Assembly (NCBI RefSeq): GCF_900089495.1
Contig: NZ_LT605203.1
Span: 2,448,961-2,500,181, forward strand
DNA length: 51,221 nt
Origin: Thiomonas sp. X19
GTDB lineage: Bacteria; Pseudomonadota; Gammaproteobacteria; Burkholderiales; Burkholderiaceae_C
Direction: 5' to 3'
Both the position numbers and the translations under genes were made by a program. The first letter of the stretch is position 1, and the number at the start of each line of letters is the position of its first letter. The notes under the pieces were generated by a model. That model searched no databases. It was not told the DNA's origin and saw only the letters and a list, made by a program, of their open reading frames with translations. Positions 1 through 8,333 of the stretch are shown here, piece by piece.

Positions 1-46
1 CCGCCAAGCCCGCGAACTCGGCTTTCCTCAAGCCTTGAACCGCCTA

Positions 47-1491
47 CATGGTCCGCCCAAGGAGAGCAAGTTTTAGCGTTGTGAGAGTTTGAAAGGTTTG
101 CTGCCTTACATCCGGGCTGTTTGTGCAGTTGGTGCTGCTGCCCATGATGGCGATACGCGGTCGGAATTCCTATCTCCGGGTTGTACTTGGGGTACGGGCG
201 GTTCATCGGGATGTTTCCAACCTGGTTTGACCCTCATTCCATCATCACGCCTCTTGCAGGCTCTCCTTCAAAACGGGATCACTCGGTCACGGTCGGGATG
301 TTGTTCAACGCATGCTGATCAGGCGCTCACCGGCTCCAGCGGATTCCACTTGACCCGGTCAAAGCCTGAGCCTTTGGCCAGGACTGCCCACACTGTGCGC
401 GCCATCTTGTTGGCCAGAGCCACCACGACCACGTTGTAGTGGCGCCGCTCCAGCAGCCGAGGGATCCAACCTGACGTCGCTGCCCTGGCGATCACAGCTC
501 TGGCCCCCGCAATCAGCAGGGTACGCAAATAGGTATCGCCACGCTTGGAGATGCCCAACTGCTGCGTCTTTCCCCCGGTACCGACCTGCCGTGGCGTCAA
601 CCCAACCCAAGACGCAAACTGGCGACCAGATTTGAAGGTCGAGAAATCTCCGACGGCCGCCACCAGCGCTGAGGCTGTCAACTCCCCAACGCCGGGAATT
701 TGCTGGATCGCCTGCATCTGCCGATCTTCCCGGATCATGGCGCGCAGCCGCTGACCAAGGTGATCGATGTCATCTTGCAAGGTTTCAATGCGCCTGAGTT
801 GTTCCTGTACGCTGAGCACCAGATCTGCGCGTAGCAGATCATCCTCCTGTGCCTTGGCCAGCTCGCCCTGGATCGTTGTGAGCAGTTGGTTGTGACCCAC
901 TGGCAGAGCGATGCCGAACTCGGCCAAGATGCCGCGCAGCGCATTGGTTTGCATGATGCGTATCTTCATGAGCTGGCGGCGCATGCCGTGCAAGGCCATG
1001 CAGGCTTGTTGCCGCTCCGTCTTGACGGGTACGGGCTTGATATGGGGCTGCTGGGCTGCGACCCAAATCGCCTGCGCATCCATGGCGTCGGTCTTGTCAC
1101 GCAGCAAGAACGCCTTGACATGCTGGGCCGGCAGTAGCTTGACCTCATGCCCAAAGGAGTTGATCACCCGCGCCCAGTAGTGTGATGTGCCACAAGCCTC
1201 CATCGCCACCAGGCTGCGCTGGCATTTGGCGAAGAATTCGGTGAGCTTGGCGCGCTTGATCTGGCGGCGCTGAATCTCGCCAGTCTCCGCGTCAACGATG
1301 TGCAACTGGAACACGGACTTGGCCAAATCCAGACCAATGACTGGCAGATTTGCAGTAGATTGCATGGCGGGGCCTCCAGGTTGAGGTGGTTGCTAGAGCT
1401 TCCACTTTGGCACTCTGATGCCGTTTCTGCGAGGCCCCCACTGGGTGGATGGTCTCACTTCAGCGGCGGCGCTGTAGGTGGGCGGACCATG
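47..1491 (-). mobile_element. IS110-family insertion sequence (probable extent)
   Basis: The extent is inferred from a perfect 13-bp inverted repeat, CATGGTCCGCCCA at 47-59 and its complement at 1479-1491, bracketing an IS110-type transposase. IS1111-subgroup elements have short subterminal inverted repeats of about this size, so these may be the real ends. That leaves about 270 nt of non-coding DNA downstream of the transposase and about 126 nt upstream. The neighbouring IS3-type element starts at about 1490, so the two elements abut. The ends are uncertain; the transposase is not. Confidence 0.45.
319..1365 (-). CDS. IS110-family transposase (RuvC-like DEDD recombinase)
   Basis: The product has 348 residues, the usual length for the family. 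The N-terminal DEDD domain shows GLDLAKSVFQLHIVD with the first catalytic Asp, VAMEACGTSHYW with the Glu, and DKTDAMDAQAI with the last acidic pair. The C-terminal Transposase_20 domain shows IPGVGELTASAL, then SGRQFASWVGLTP with the candidate catalytic Ser. IS110 enzymes use a bridge RNA, transcribed from an element end, to choose donor and target DNA. The ATG at 1365 precedes the first conserved Asp closely. The frame looks intact, so the element may be active. The IS1111 subgroup is favoured because the longer non-coding side lies downstream. Confidence 0.9.
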   Translation of the reverse strand: MQSTANLPVIGLDLAKSVFQLHIVDAETGEIQRRQIKRAKLTEFFAKCQRSLVAMEACGTSHYWARVINSFGHEVKLLPAQHVKAFLLRDKTDAMDAQAIWVAAQQPHIKPVPVKTERQQACMALHGMRRQLMKIRIMQTNALRGILAEFGIALPVGHNQLLTTIQGELAKAQEDDLLRADLVLSVQEQLRRIETLQDDIDHLGQRLRAMIREDRQMQAIQQIPGVGELTASALVAAVGDFSTFKSGRQFASWVGLTPRQVGTGGKTQQLGISKRGDTYLRTLLIAGARAVIARAATSGWIPRLLERRHYNVVVVALANKMARTVWAVLAKGSGFDRVKWNPLEPVSA

Positions 1492-1538
1492 CCATCCCCG
1501 GGTTTTGAGGAGGCTCCAACCTTTGAGAAGATGGAGCC

Positions 1539-1862
1539 ATGAACAAGACGAACAAGTTTTCCCCCGAAGTGCGCGAGCGCGCGGTACGCATGGTCCAGGA
1601 GCACCGAGGCGAGTACCCCTCGCTGTGGGCCGCAGTCGAATCCATGGCCCCCAAGATTGGCTGCGTGCCACAGACGCTGCTCGAATGGGTCAAGCGCGAG
1701 GAAGTCGATACAGGCCAGCGCGACGGCCTGACGAGCAGCGAGCGTGAACGCCTCAAACAACTCGAGCGCGAGAACAAGGAATTGCGCCGGGCCAATGACA
1801 TCCTCAAAGCGGCGAGTGCTTTTTTCGCCCAGGCGGAGCTCGACCGCCGTTTGAAGGGCTGA
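1539..1862 (+). CDS. IS3-family transposase OrfA (HTH_Tnp_1)
   Basis: This is a 107-residue OrfA. An N-terminal helix-turn-helix ([16 protein letters not shown] to [10 protein letters not shown]) should bind the element ends. A leucine-zipper-like coiled coil follows ([20 protein letters not shown]). The ORF ends [16 protein letters not shown], the standard OrfA end of this group. OrfB lies in the -1 frame, and the T6 run at 1820-1825 (T TTT TTC) is a plausible slippery site for making the OrfAB fusion transposase. It is complete and probably functional. Confidence 0.88.
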   Translation: MNKTNKFSPEVRERAVRMVQEHRGEYPSLWAAVESMAPKIGCVPQTLLEWVKREEVDTGQRDGLTSSERERLKQLERENKELRRANDILKAASAFFAQAELDRRLKG

Positions 1863-1888
1863 AGCGATTCATCGACCAGCACCGCCCC

Positions 1889-2764
1889 ATGCACGGGGTC
1901 GAGCCCATCTGCAAAGTGCTGCAGATGGCCCCGTCGTGTGACTGGCGCCATGCCGCCCGCCAGCGCAACCCCGAGTTGCGCAGCGCCCGTGCTCAGCGCG
2001 ACGATGCGCTGGCTGCCGACATCCAGCGTGTGTGGCACGCCAACTGGCAGATGTATGGAGCTGACAAGGTTTGGTTGCAGATGAACCGCGAGGGCAATCG
2101 GGTGGCGCGCTGCACGGTCGAGCGGCTGATGAAACGCCTGGGGCTGCAGGGTGCCCGGCGGGGCAAGAAGGTGCGAACCACGGTACCCGACACTTGCGCG
2201 CCATGTCCACAGGACCACGTCAACCGGGTGTTCAAAGCCGAGCGGCCCAACCAGCTCTGGGTGTCGGACTTCACCTATGTGAGCACCTGGCAAGGCTGGC
2301 TGTACGTGGCCTTCGTCATCGACGTGTTTGCCCGACGCATCGTTGGCTGGCGGGTGAGCACATCCATGCAGACCGATTTCGTGATGGACGCGCTGGAGCA
2401 GGCTTTGTACGCGCGTCGGCCCGCTGCCAATGCCTTGGTCCACCATTCGGACAGAGGAGTGCAATACGTCAGCGTCAAGTACACCGAACGCTTGGCGCAG
2501 GCAGGCATCCAGCCCTCAGTGGGCAGCAAAGGAGACTCCTATGACAACGCCCTGGCCGAGACCATCAACGGGCTGTACAAGGCCGAATTGATTCACCGCC
2601 GCGGACCCTGGAAAACCAGGCAAGCCGTAGAACTTGCCACCCTGCAATGGGTGCACTGGTTCAACCACACCCGACTGCTCAAACCAATTGGGGGTATCCC
2701 TCCGGCAGAAGCTGAGGCAAACTACTGGCGGCAACAAGCCAGTCACCACGCCATTCCGGCATGA
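1889..2764 (+). CDS. IS3-family transposase OrfB (DDE integrase)
   Basis: This rve-type catalytic domain has 291 residues counted from the ATG at 1889. The open frame extends upstream into orfA, matching translation as a -1 frameshift product. The DDE triad is visible: Asp in LWVSDFTYVSTW, Asp in VHHSDRGVQYVS and Glu in DNALAETINGLYKAEL. An HTH_21-like region (MYGADKVWLQMNREG) precedes it. The element appears intact and potentially mobile. Confidence 0.9.
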   Translation: MHGVEPICKVLQMAPSCDWRHAARQRNPELRSARAQRDDALAADIQRVWHANWQMYGADKVWLQMNREGNRVARCTVERLMKRLGLQGARRGKKVRTTVPDTCAPCPQDHVNRVFKAERPNQLWVSDFTYVSTWQGWLYVAFVIDVFARRIVGWRVSTSMQTDFVMDALEQALYARRPAANALVHHSDRGVQYVSVKYTERLAQAGIQPSVGSKGDSYDNALAETINGLYKAELIHRRGPWKTRQAVELATLQWVHWFNHTRLLKPIGGIPPAEAEANYWRQQASHHAIPA

Positions 2765-2956
2765 CTTAAACCAACCAGCCTCCACGAAACCCGGGGCGGT
2801 TCACCATGGTTAACTGTGGAGCGCAATAAATGGAGAATTTGGAATCTAGCTGTTGGCAACCTGGGTGCCGTAAATATCGCCATTCAAATTGGAGCGAATG
2901 TCATCCCCCCGATGAAGTGCCATATGGTTGACCCTTATTTTGGAAAAGCACGCAAG

Positions 2957-3154
2957 TTACACCAACTCGGGCTGCGAACCCAACAGCTCCATGCTGCGCG
3001 CCACTCCAAGTTGTGTCAGTTCGCTAACGTACAGAGCGCCCAAGATCAAACCACCGTTTCCAAGAATCGACGCAATCGAGAACTGAAGTGGCTCCGCAAA
3101 TCTGGCTGGGCCGAGAGTGGTCTGGCGAGAAGGAGTTTTGGATGCTGAGTTCCC
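2957..3154 (-). pseudogene. Unrecognised C-terminal gene fragment
   Basis: An open frame of about 65 codons on the minus strand has protein-like composition and ends ARSMELLGSQPELV before a TAA stop. Just before that is a glycine/hydrophobic run, SIASILGNGGLILGALYV. It has no convincing start and is cut off at its 5' side, as a gene tail truncated by mobile elements would be. I do not recognise the family. The rest of 2807-3240 holds nothing I can support. Confidence 0.25.
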
Positions 3155-3240
3155 TCAACGATGAGGGATGGAAAGTAACGTCCTGCTTGGTCTTGACCAG
3201 GGCCGAAATCGACACGCTCAGCGCACCGTCACGCCGCGGT

Positions 3241-3289
3241 GGGGGAATTTGAGGTGGCCACAAGGGGAGGAATTTGGGTGGCCATCAAG
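3241..3289. repeat. Two tandem ~25-bp repeats, IS21-type end relic
   Basis: Two adjacent imperfect copies share the core GAATTTG(A/G)GGTGGCCA: 3241-3264 and 3265-3289. IS21-family elements carry multiple direct repeats of this kind and composition just inside their ends, where the transposase binds. No istA or istB gene is near, so this would be an orphan end. Confidence 0.4.
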
Positions 3290-3688
3290 GCGTGTTCTTC
3301 TACCAGCAGAGAGTCGCTCTGCCGGTACGGACTCTGAGGAATTCGTGGTTGCTGCGCCTGTTGGTGCCCGATGAATCTGTGAGGAAACCTGCTCGGAGAA
3401 TCCCGGCTACGCACGGTGAATGTTCTGATTCACAAGCCTTCGATCGCCGAGCCGGAGGTCTTCCAGCAGCAGAAGTATTCCCTCTATCGCTACGCGACCC
3501 GGCTGCTCGTAGAACGCGTATCTTGGCTTTGCCGCGATCACCGAAAGAATGACGCAGGGGATGGTCGGGTCGAGTTGGTTTTATCAAACCGCAGCGCAAT
3601 GTCCTACGACGACCTTCGTGGCTACCTCGAGCGGTTGCACAACAAAAAAAGCAGAGAAACGCAGATCAATTGGGAGCATCAAGGGTAG
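3290..3688 (+). pseudogene. Decayed DUF3800-domain gene
   Basis: The clearest part runs from about 3383 to 3688. It has the DUF3800 middle block: LYRYATRLLVERVSWLCRD, then DGRVELVLSNRSAMSYDDL, then ETQINW. DUF3800 proteins are about 250 residues with an N-terminal acidic nuclease-like motif and a C-terminal half. Here the C-terminal third is missing after INW. Upstream homologous-looking pieces (DSEEFVVAAPVGA, then DESVRKPARRI) lie in different frames, so the gene is frameshifted as well as truncated. Family function is unsettled; members are often mobile-element or defence associated. Confidence 0.5.
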
Positions 3689-4072
3689 CAAAGCCATGAG
3701 GGCGGAGGGAGACGTGTTGTAGCAATCGCTTCGGTCTGGCTACACCATGGGAGCCCAACCTGAAACTCCCTCTGGGCGGCAATATCTGCCAGACTGGGAC
3801 GATGCGCAGATAACTTGACATCGCCCGTAATACACGACCCCCGCCATCCTTCGAACCGCATCGCCGCACGACTGGGCTGGTGCATTGGGGCCGCTTGGAA
3901 TAGCCAGAAAATGCGGAATGGGCCGACAAAGTCTGCATGTGGTGCACTCCGTCGTGCTACATCGCTTCAACGGAGTCACTAAGTCTCTGTCCGAAAAGGA
4001 CTTTTTTACCGTTGACCCCATCGAGCATGGGCGCAACCGTCAAGCGCCATGGGTTGTGGGACGCGGAAGCGT
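3689..4072. other. Intergenic stretch with no supported gene
   Basis: Short open frames occur on both strands, but none has recognisable motifs or a convincing start. This looks like a junction between the insertion-sequence region and the conserved core. Confidence 0.4.
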
Positions 4073-5002
4073 TCATGGCGTCTCCGCATCCAGCCAGGTG
4101 TGCACGGTGCGCCGGCGGGTTCGATGCCAACCGAGAAGCTCGTTTGCGGCCAGTGCGGTCAGCACCAGGGCGCCGCCAATCAGCGTGCCCCTGCTGGGCT
4201 GTTCGCCCGCACCGAGCCAGGCCCAGAGTGTGCCGAACATGGTTTCTAGCAAACCGAGCAAGCCGACCTCGGCCGGCGCCAGGCGCTGCGCGGCCCACAC
4301 CGCCAGCAGGCCCGGGGCTGCGAGTTGGAACACACCCAGAAAACCCAGCCAGAACAGGTCGTGAAGATCGACACCGACAGGCCAGGCTGGCAGCGCCACG
4401 GCGAGCGCCGAGAGCAGTGCGCCAATCAGGACGGCGGCCTGCATCGGCACCCCACTGCCGGCACGGCGCAGGCTGACCCAGTTCGACGCCGCAGCGATGG
4501 GCACGGCCAGGGCGATGAGCATGCCGAGCAACTGCATGCTGGACGTGGGGGACTGCAGATCGTGCCAAACCATCCAGCCCATGCCGAGCATGGCCAGCGC
4601 GATGGCCGCCCAGGTGCGGCCGGGCAGACGATGACGCAACAGCAGCCAGCCGAGCACGGCGGCGATGAGAGGGCTCAGGCTGTCGGTCAGCAGGGTTTGC
4701 GCCACGCTGGTGAGCGTGAGCGCAACCATGAAGGCGGTGAACATCACACCCCAGAAAAAAGCGGAAAGCCAGAGCAGATGCGATGCGCCACGCACATCGA
4801 CCCAGGCGCGGCGCAGGCCCTGGCTCCAGGCCAGCCACGCCAGCACGGCGAGCACCGTGAAGCTGCTGCGCCAGAACACCAGAACCAAACCATTCTGCTG
4901 ATGCAGTTGGCGCGTGACGACGCCCGCCACGCTCCACAGCAGCGTGGCCACCACCATGGCGAGTACCGCCTTGGCGTGATCGGGCCGGGCAGCGTTCGAC
5001 AC
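4073..5002 (-). CDS. EamA/DMT-family inner-membrane exporter
   Basis: The product has 309 residues and about ten hydrophobic segments in two repeats, the 5+5 EamA architecture of the drug/metabolite transporter superfamily. The first repeat opens VLAMVVATLLWSVAGVVTRQL; the second runs from about LLGMLIALAVPIAAASNWV to the end. Family members export amino acids or other small metabolites; the substrate cannot be read from sequence. The start is a GTG at 5002 preceded by GGGAAA. It lies 41 bp downstream of typA on the same strand and could be read-through cotranscribed. Confidence 0.85.
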   Translation of the reverse strand: MSNAARPDHAKAVLAMVVATLLWSVAGVVTRQLHQQNGLVLVFWRSSFTVLAVLAWLAWSQGLRRAWVDVRGASHLLWLSAFFWGVMFTAFMVALTLTSVAQTLLTDSLSPLIAAVLGWLLLRHRLPGRTWAAIALAMLGMGWMVWHDLQSPTSSMQLLGMLIALAVPIAAASNWVSLRRAGSGVPMQAAVLIGALLSALAVALPAWPVGVDLHDLFWLGFLGVFQLAAPGLLAVWAAQRLAPAEVGLLGLLETMFGTLWAWLGAGEQPSRGTLIGGALVLTALAANELLGWHRTRRRTVHTWLDAETP

Positions 5003-5043
5003 GACTTTCCCGTCAACGCTGGCGCGGTGCTGAATCTGCCGTC

Positions 5044-6870
5044 TCAGGCGGCTTGCGCGTCCGAGCGGCCCGCGCGCTTGCGCTCATGCTCGGTGAGGTA
5101 GCGCTTGCGCAGTCGGATGGACTTGGGCGTGATTTCCACCAGCTCGTCGTCCTCGATGAACTCCACCGCATACTCCAGCGTGAGCTCGATGGGCGGAGTG
5201 ATCTTGATCGCGTCTTCCTTGCCCGAGACGCGGAAGTTGGTGAGCTGCTTGGCGCGCACGGCGTTGACGATGAGATCGTTGTCGCGGCTGTGAATGCCGA
5301 CGATCATGCCTTCGTACACCGGATCTCCCGGTTTGACGAACATGCGACCGCGGTCGTCGAGCTTGCCCAGGGCGTAAGTGACGATTTCGCCCTGATCCTG
5401 GCTGATGAGCACGCCGTTCTTGCGCCGGGCGATTTCGCCGCGATAGGCGTCGTAGCCGTCGAAGATGTTGCTGATGAGCCCGGTGCCGCGCGTCAGGTTC
5501 ATGAATTCGTTCTGGAAGCCGATCAGGCCACGCGCCGGAATGCGGTATTCCAGGCGCACGCGGCCCATGCCGTCGGGTTCCATATTCACGAGTTCGCCAC
5601 GGCGCTCACCCAGGGCTTGCATCACGCCGCCCTGGTGCTGCTCTTCCACGTCGGCAGTCACCAGCTCGATCGGCTCGTGGCGCTGGCCACCGACATCGTG
5701 GAACACCACGCGTGGCTTGCTCACGGCCAATTCAAAACCTTCGCGGCGCATGTTTTCCAGCAGGATGGTGAGATGCAATTCACCGCGCCCGGAGACTTCG
5801 AAGATGCCGTCTTCGTCGGTATCTTTCACGCGCAGGGCGACGTTGCTTTGCAGCTCGCGGTCGAGGCGATCGCGAATCTGGCGGCTGGTGACGAACTTGC
5901 CTTCGCGCCCGGCCAGCGGGCTGGTGTTGACGCAGAAGTTCATGTTCAGGGTTGGCTCGTCGACCAACAACATGGGCAAGGGGCGCGGGTTGTCCACGCT
6001 GGTGAGCGTCACGCCGACACCGACATCCTCGATGCCGTTGATCAGCACGATGTCGCCCGGCTCGGCACTTTCAGCCTGTTTGCGCTCCAGGCCCTCGAAC
6101 TTGAGCACCTGGTTGACACGCGCCTTGAACGGGGTGGAATCGGGGCCGTTGTACACGGCCACTTCCTGCATGGGTTTGAGCGTGCCGCTGTTGATGCGGC
6201 CGATGCCGATGCGGCCCACGAACGTGGAGTAGTCGAGCGAGCAGATTTGCAGCTGCAGCGGATCGGTCGCCAGCCCTGCGTGGGCAGGCACGTGCTGCAG
6301 CACGGCATCGAACAGCGGCGCCAGATCGGTGCCGACTTCGCCCGGAGTCAGGCTGGCCCAGCCGTTCAGGCCGGAGGCATAGACCACCGGGAAGTCGAGC
6401 TGTTCTTCGGTGGCGCCGAGCTTGTCGAACAGCTCGAAGGTGGCGTTGATGACGTAGTCGGCACGCGCCCCGGGACGGTCCACCTTGTTGATGACGACGA
6501 TGGGTTTGAGGCCCAGCGCCAGTGCCTTCTTGGTGACGAAGCGGGTCTGCGGCATCGGGCCTTCGACGGCGTCGACCAGCAGCAGCACGCTGTCCACCAT
6601 GGACAGCACGCGCTCGACCTCGCCACCGAAGTCGGCGTGGCCGGGGGTGTCGACGATGTTGATATGCGTGCCCTTCCACTCCACCGCGCAATTCTTCGAC
6701 AGGATGGTGATGCCGCGCTCTTTTTCGAGGTCGTTGGAATCCATCACCCGTTCGGCCACTTGCTGGTTCTGGCGGAAGGTGCCGGACTGGCGCAGCAGTT
6801 GGTCCACCATGGTGGTCTTGCCGTGGTCGACGTGAGCGATGATGGCGATGTTGCGAATGGATCGTGTCAT
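5044..6870 (-). CDS. typA: Ribosome-associated GTPase TypA/BipA
   Basis: TypA is a 608-residue translational GTPase that binds the ribosome and aids 50S assembly and stress or low-temperature growth. The P-loop AHVDHGKT is at residues 12-19. G3 is [16 protein letters not shown] and G4 is [11 protein letters not shown]-Tu-II and EF-G-like domains follow, then the TypA-specific C-terminal domain ([19 protein letters not shown] region). Length is typical. It closes the rimP-truB gene run, 7 bp after truB, and is probably in the same transcription unit. Confidence 0.96.
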   Translation of the reverse strand: MTRSIRNIAIIAHVDHGKTTMVDQLLRQSGTFRQNQQVAERVMDSNDLEKERGITILSKNCAVEWKGTHINIVDTPGHADFGGEVERVLSMVDSVLLLVDAVEGPMPQTRFVTKKALALGLKPIVVINKVDRPGARADYVINATFELFDKLGATEEQLDFPVVYASGLNGWASLTPGEVGTDLAPLFDAVLQHVPAHAGLATDPLQLQICSLDYSTFVGRIGIGRINSGTLKPMQEVAVYNGPDSTPFKARVNQVLKFEGLERKQAESAEPGDIVLINGIEDVGVGVTLTSVDNPRPLPMLLVDEPTLNMNFCVNTSPLAGREGKFVTSRQIRDRLDRELQSNVALRVKDTDEDGIFEVSGRGELHLTILLENMRREGFELAVSKPRVVFHDVGGQRHEPIELVTADVEEQHQGGVMQALGERRGELVNMEPDGMGRVRLEYRIPARGLIGFQNEFMNLTRGTGLISNIFDGYDAYRGEIARRKNGVLISQDQGEIVTYALGKLDDRGRMFVKPGDPVYEGMIVGIHSRDNDLIVNAVRAKQLTNFRVSGKEDAIKITPPIELTLEYAVEFIEDDELVEITPKSIRLRKRYLTEHERKRAGRSDAQAA

Positions 6871-6877
6871 GGTGTGT

Positions 6878-7852
6878 TCACTGCGCTTGCAGTTCCTCGT
6901 TGCTCAGCAGGCGTTGCGGGGAGAGCACATGCCCGTCCCAGTGCGCAACGCCGAGAAATGAATGATGGGTTGGGGTCGTGCCATGCACGCGCACCTGCCC
7001 GGACGGCAAGGTTGGCGCCAGTTCATGCGCCAGGGTCTGGCCGTGCAGCAGCCGCGCGGATTGCGACGCGTCCAGGTCGATGCGCGGCAAACCCTGCACC
7101 AGACAATCGACCGGCAGCAAATGGGCCTGCGCGGCGCCGGCATCGAGTCCGCGCACGGCATCCAACGTGCAGGCCTGGCTGATGTCGAACCCGCCGCTTG
7201 CGGTGCGACGCAAGGCGGCAAGATGGGCGCCACAGCCGAGTTGCTGGCCAATGTCGCGCGCCAGCGCACGGATGTAGGTGCCCTTGCCGCAGCGCACGTC
7301 CAGCGTCAGCAAATCGCCTTGCAGCGAGACAAGGCCGATGGCGTCGATGCGCACCTGGCGCGAAGGCACGTCGATCTCCTGACCGGCACGCGCATAGGCA
7401 TACAACGGCTTGCCGTCACGCTTGAGGGCGCTGTAGATGGGCGGCGTCTGCGCGATGGTGCCGACGAAACCCTGCAGCACCTGCAGCAGTTGCTCGGGCC
7501 CCCAGTCGGGCAAGGCTTTGCGCTCGATCACCTCACCCTCACCATCGTCGGTGGTGGTGGTGACGCCGAGTTGCAGCACGGCACGATAGGCCTTGTCCGC
7601 GTCCAGATGCATCTGGGCGAACTTGGTGGCGGCGCCGAAACACAGCGGCAGCAAGCCGTCGGCCAAGGGATCGAGCGTGCCCGTATGGCCGGCCTTCTCG
7701 GCGCGCAAGGCGCGACGCACCTGCTGCAGCGCGGTTTGCGAAGTGCAGCCACGCGGCTTGTCGAGCAGCATGACGCCATGCACCGACTGCCAGCTGGACC
7801 GTTGCTGTTGGGCTGCAACCATGAACTTTTGGACCGAGCGCCGGGCGCTCAA
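6878..7852 (-). CDS. truB: tRNA pseudouridine(55) synthase TruB
   Basis: TruB isomerises U55 in the T-loop of tRNAs and acts as a tRNA chaperone. The catalytic Asp lies in [31 protein letters not shown] is the N-terminal family signature, and a TruB_C/PUA-like tail ends at [16 protein letters not shown] at 7852 overlaps the rbfA TGA and has AAGGA very close upstream. An in-frame ATG at 7822 (314 residues) lacks a Shine-Dalgarno, so the start is unresolved. Direct linkage to rbfA, infB and nusA matches the usual proteobacterial operon. Confidence 0.94.
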   Translation of the reverse strand: MSARRSVQKFMVAAQQQRSSWQSVHGVMLLDKPRGCTSQTALQQVRRALRAEKAGHTGTLDPLADGLLPLCFGAATKFAQMHLDADKAYRAVLQLGVTTTTDDGEGEVIERKALPDWGPEQLLQVLQGFVGTIAQTPPIYSALKRDGKPLYAYARAGQEIDVPSRQVRIDAIGLVSLQGDLLTLDVRCGKGTYIRALARDIGQQLGCGAHLAALRRTASGGFDISQACTLDAVRGLDAGAAQAHLLPVDCLVQGLPRIDLDASQSARLLHGQTLAHELAPTLPSGQVRVHGTTPTHHSFLGVAHWDGHVLSPQRLLSNEELQAQ

Positions 7853-8217
7853 TCGTCCTTTGCCGTATTGGCGACGGCCTGGGCGATGAGTGCATTCATA
7901 TCGCTGGCCTTGCTGGTGGATTGGTCGAACACGAAATGCAGCGTCGGCACGGTATGGATGCGCAGCCGCTTGAACAACAAGCTGTGCAAATAGCCGGCGC
8001 GCTCGTTGAGCGCAGCAGCCACATGCTCCGGCTCGCCGCCCAGCACTGTGAAAAAGATGCGCGCATGCGCGTAATCGGGCGTGAGCTGGACATCGGCAAT
8101 GGTCACCAGGCCGATGCGCGGGTCACGCAGCTCACGGGGGATCAACTCCGACAGATCACGCTGGATCTGGTCGGCGATGCGGTGAACGCGGTGTGGACTG
8201 CTGGCCTGACGTGGCAT
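7849..8217 (-). CDS. rbfA: 30S ribosome-binding factor RbfA
   Basis: RbfA is a KH-fold 30S maturation factor that helps process the 5' end of 16S rRNA and aids cold adaptation. I start at the ATG at 8217 because the product then begins [20 protein letters not shown], the family N-terminus, and has 122 residues. The frame stays open a further 69 codons upstream, but that translation is low-complexity and non-homologous. The [16 protein letters not shown] and LHFVFDQS segments match the KH core. Its stop overlaps the truB start. Confidence 0.93.
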   Translation of the reverse strand: MPRQASSPHRVHRIADQIQRDLSELIPRELRDPRIGLVTIADVQLTPDYAHARIFFTVLGGEPEHVAAALNERAGYLHSLLFKRLRIHTVPTLHFVFDQSTSKASDMNALIAQAVANTAKDD

Positions 8218-8333
8218 GGGCTGGGTGAATCGCGATGAGAACTGGGATGGAACCGTCGAAGCAATGGCGAAAAGCATGCGCACAGCGCGCGCCGCGGCCG
8301 TTTTCAGGCGGTCGCGGCGCCAAGGCTGCTGCG

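Larger units (their letters stand above)
1490..2803 (+). mobile_element. IS3-family insertion sequence
   Basis: The element holds orfA and orfB. The right end (about 2775-2803) and left end (about 1490-1517) share an imperfect inverted repeat built on CCCCGGGTTT followed by GGAGGCT. The outermost bases are TG and CA, as expected for IS3. CCA at 1487-1489 and 2804-2806 fits a 3-bp target duplication. The outer 6 bases of the left end match the right end poorly, so the left boundary could be a few bases off. Confidence 0.65.

Noticed and set aside
1460..2464. 334-codon minus-strand frame over the IS3 element
   Set aside because: Shadow of orfA/orfB; the sense frames carry the HTH and DDE motifs.
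5053..7182. 709-codon plus-strand open frame
   Set aside because: Antisense shadow of typA and truB; the His/Asp/Val-rich translation has no motifs and arises from GC-biased third codon positions.
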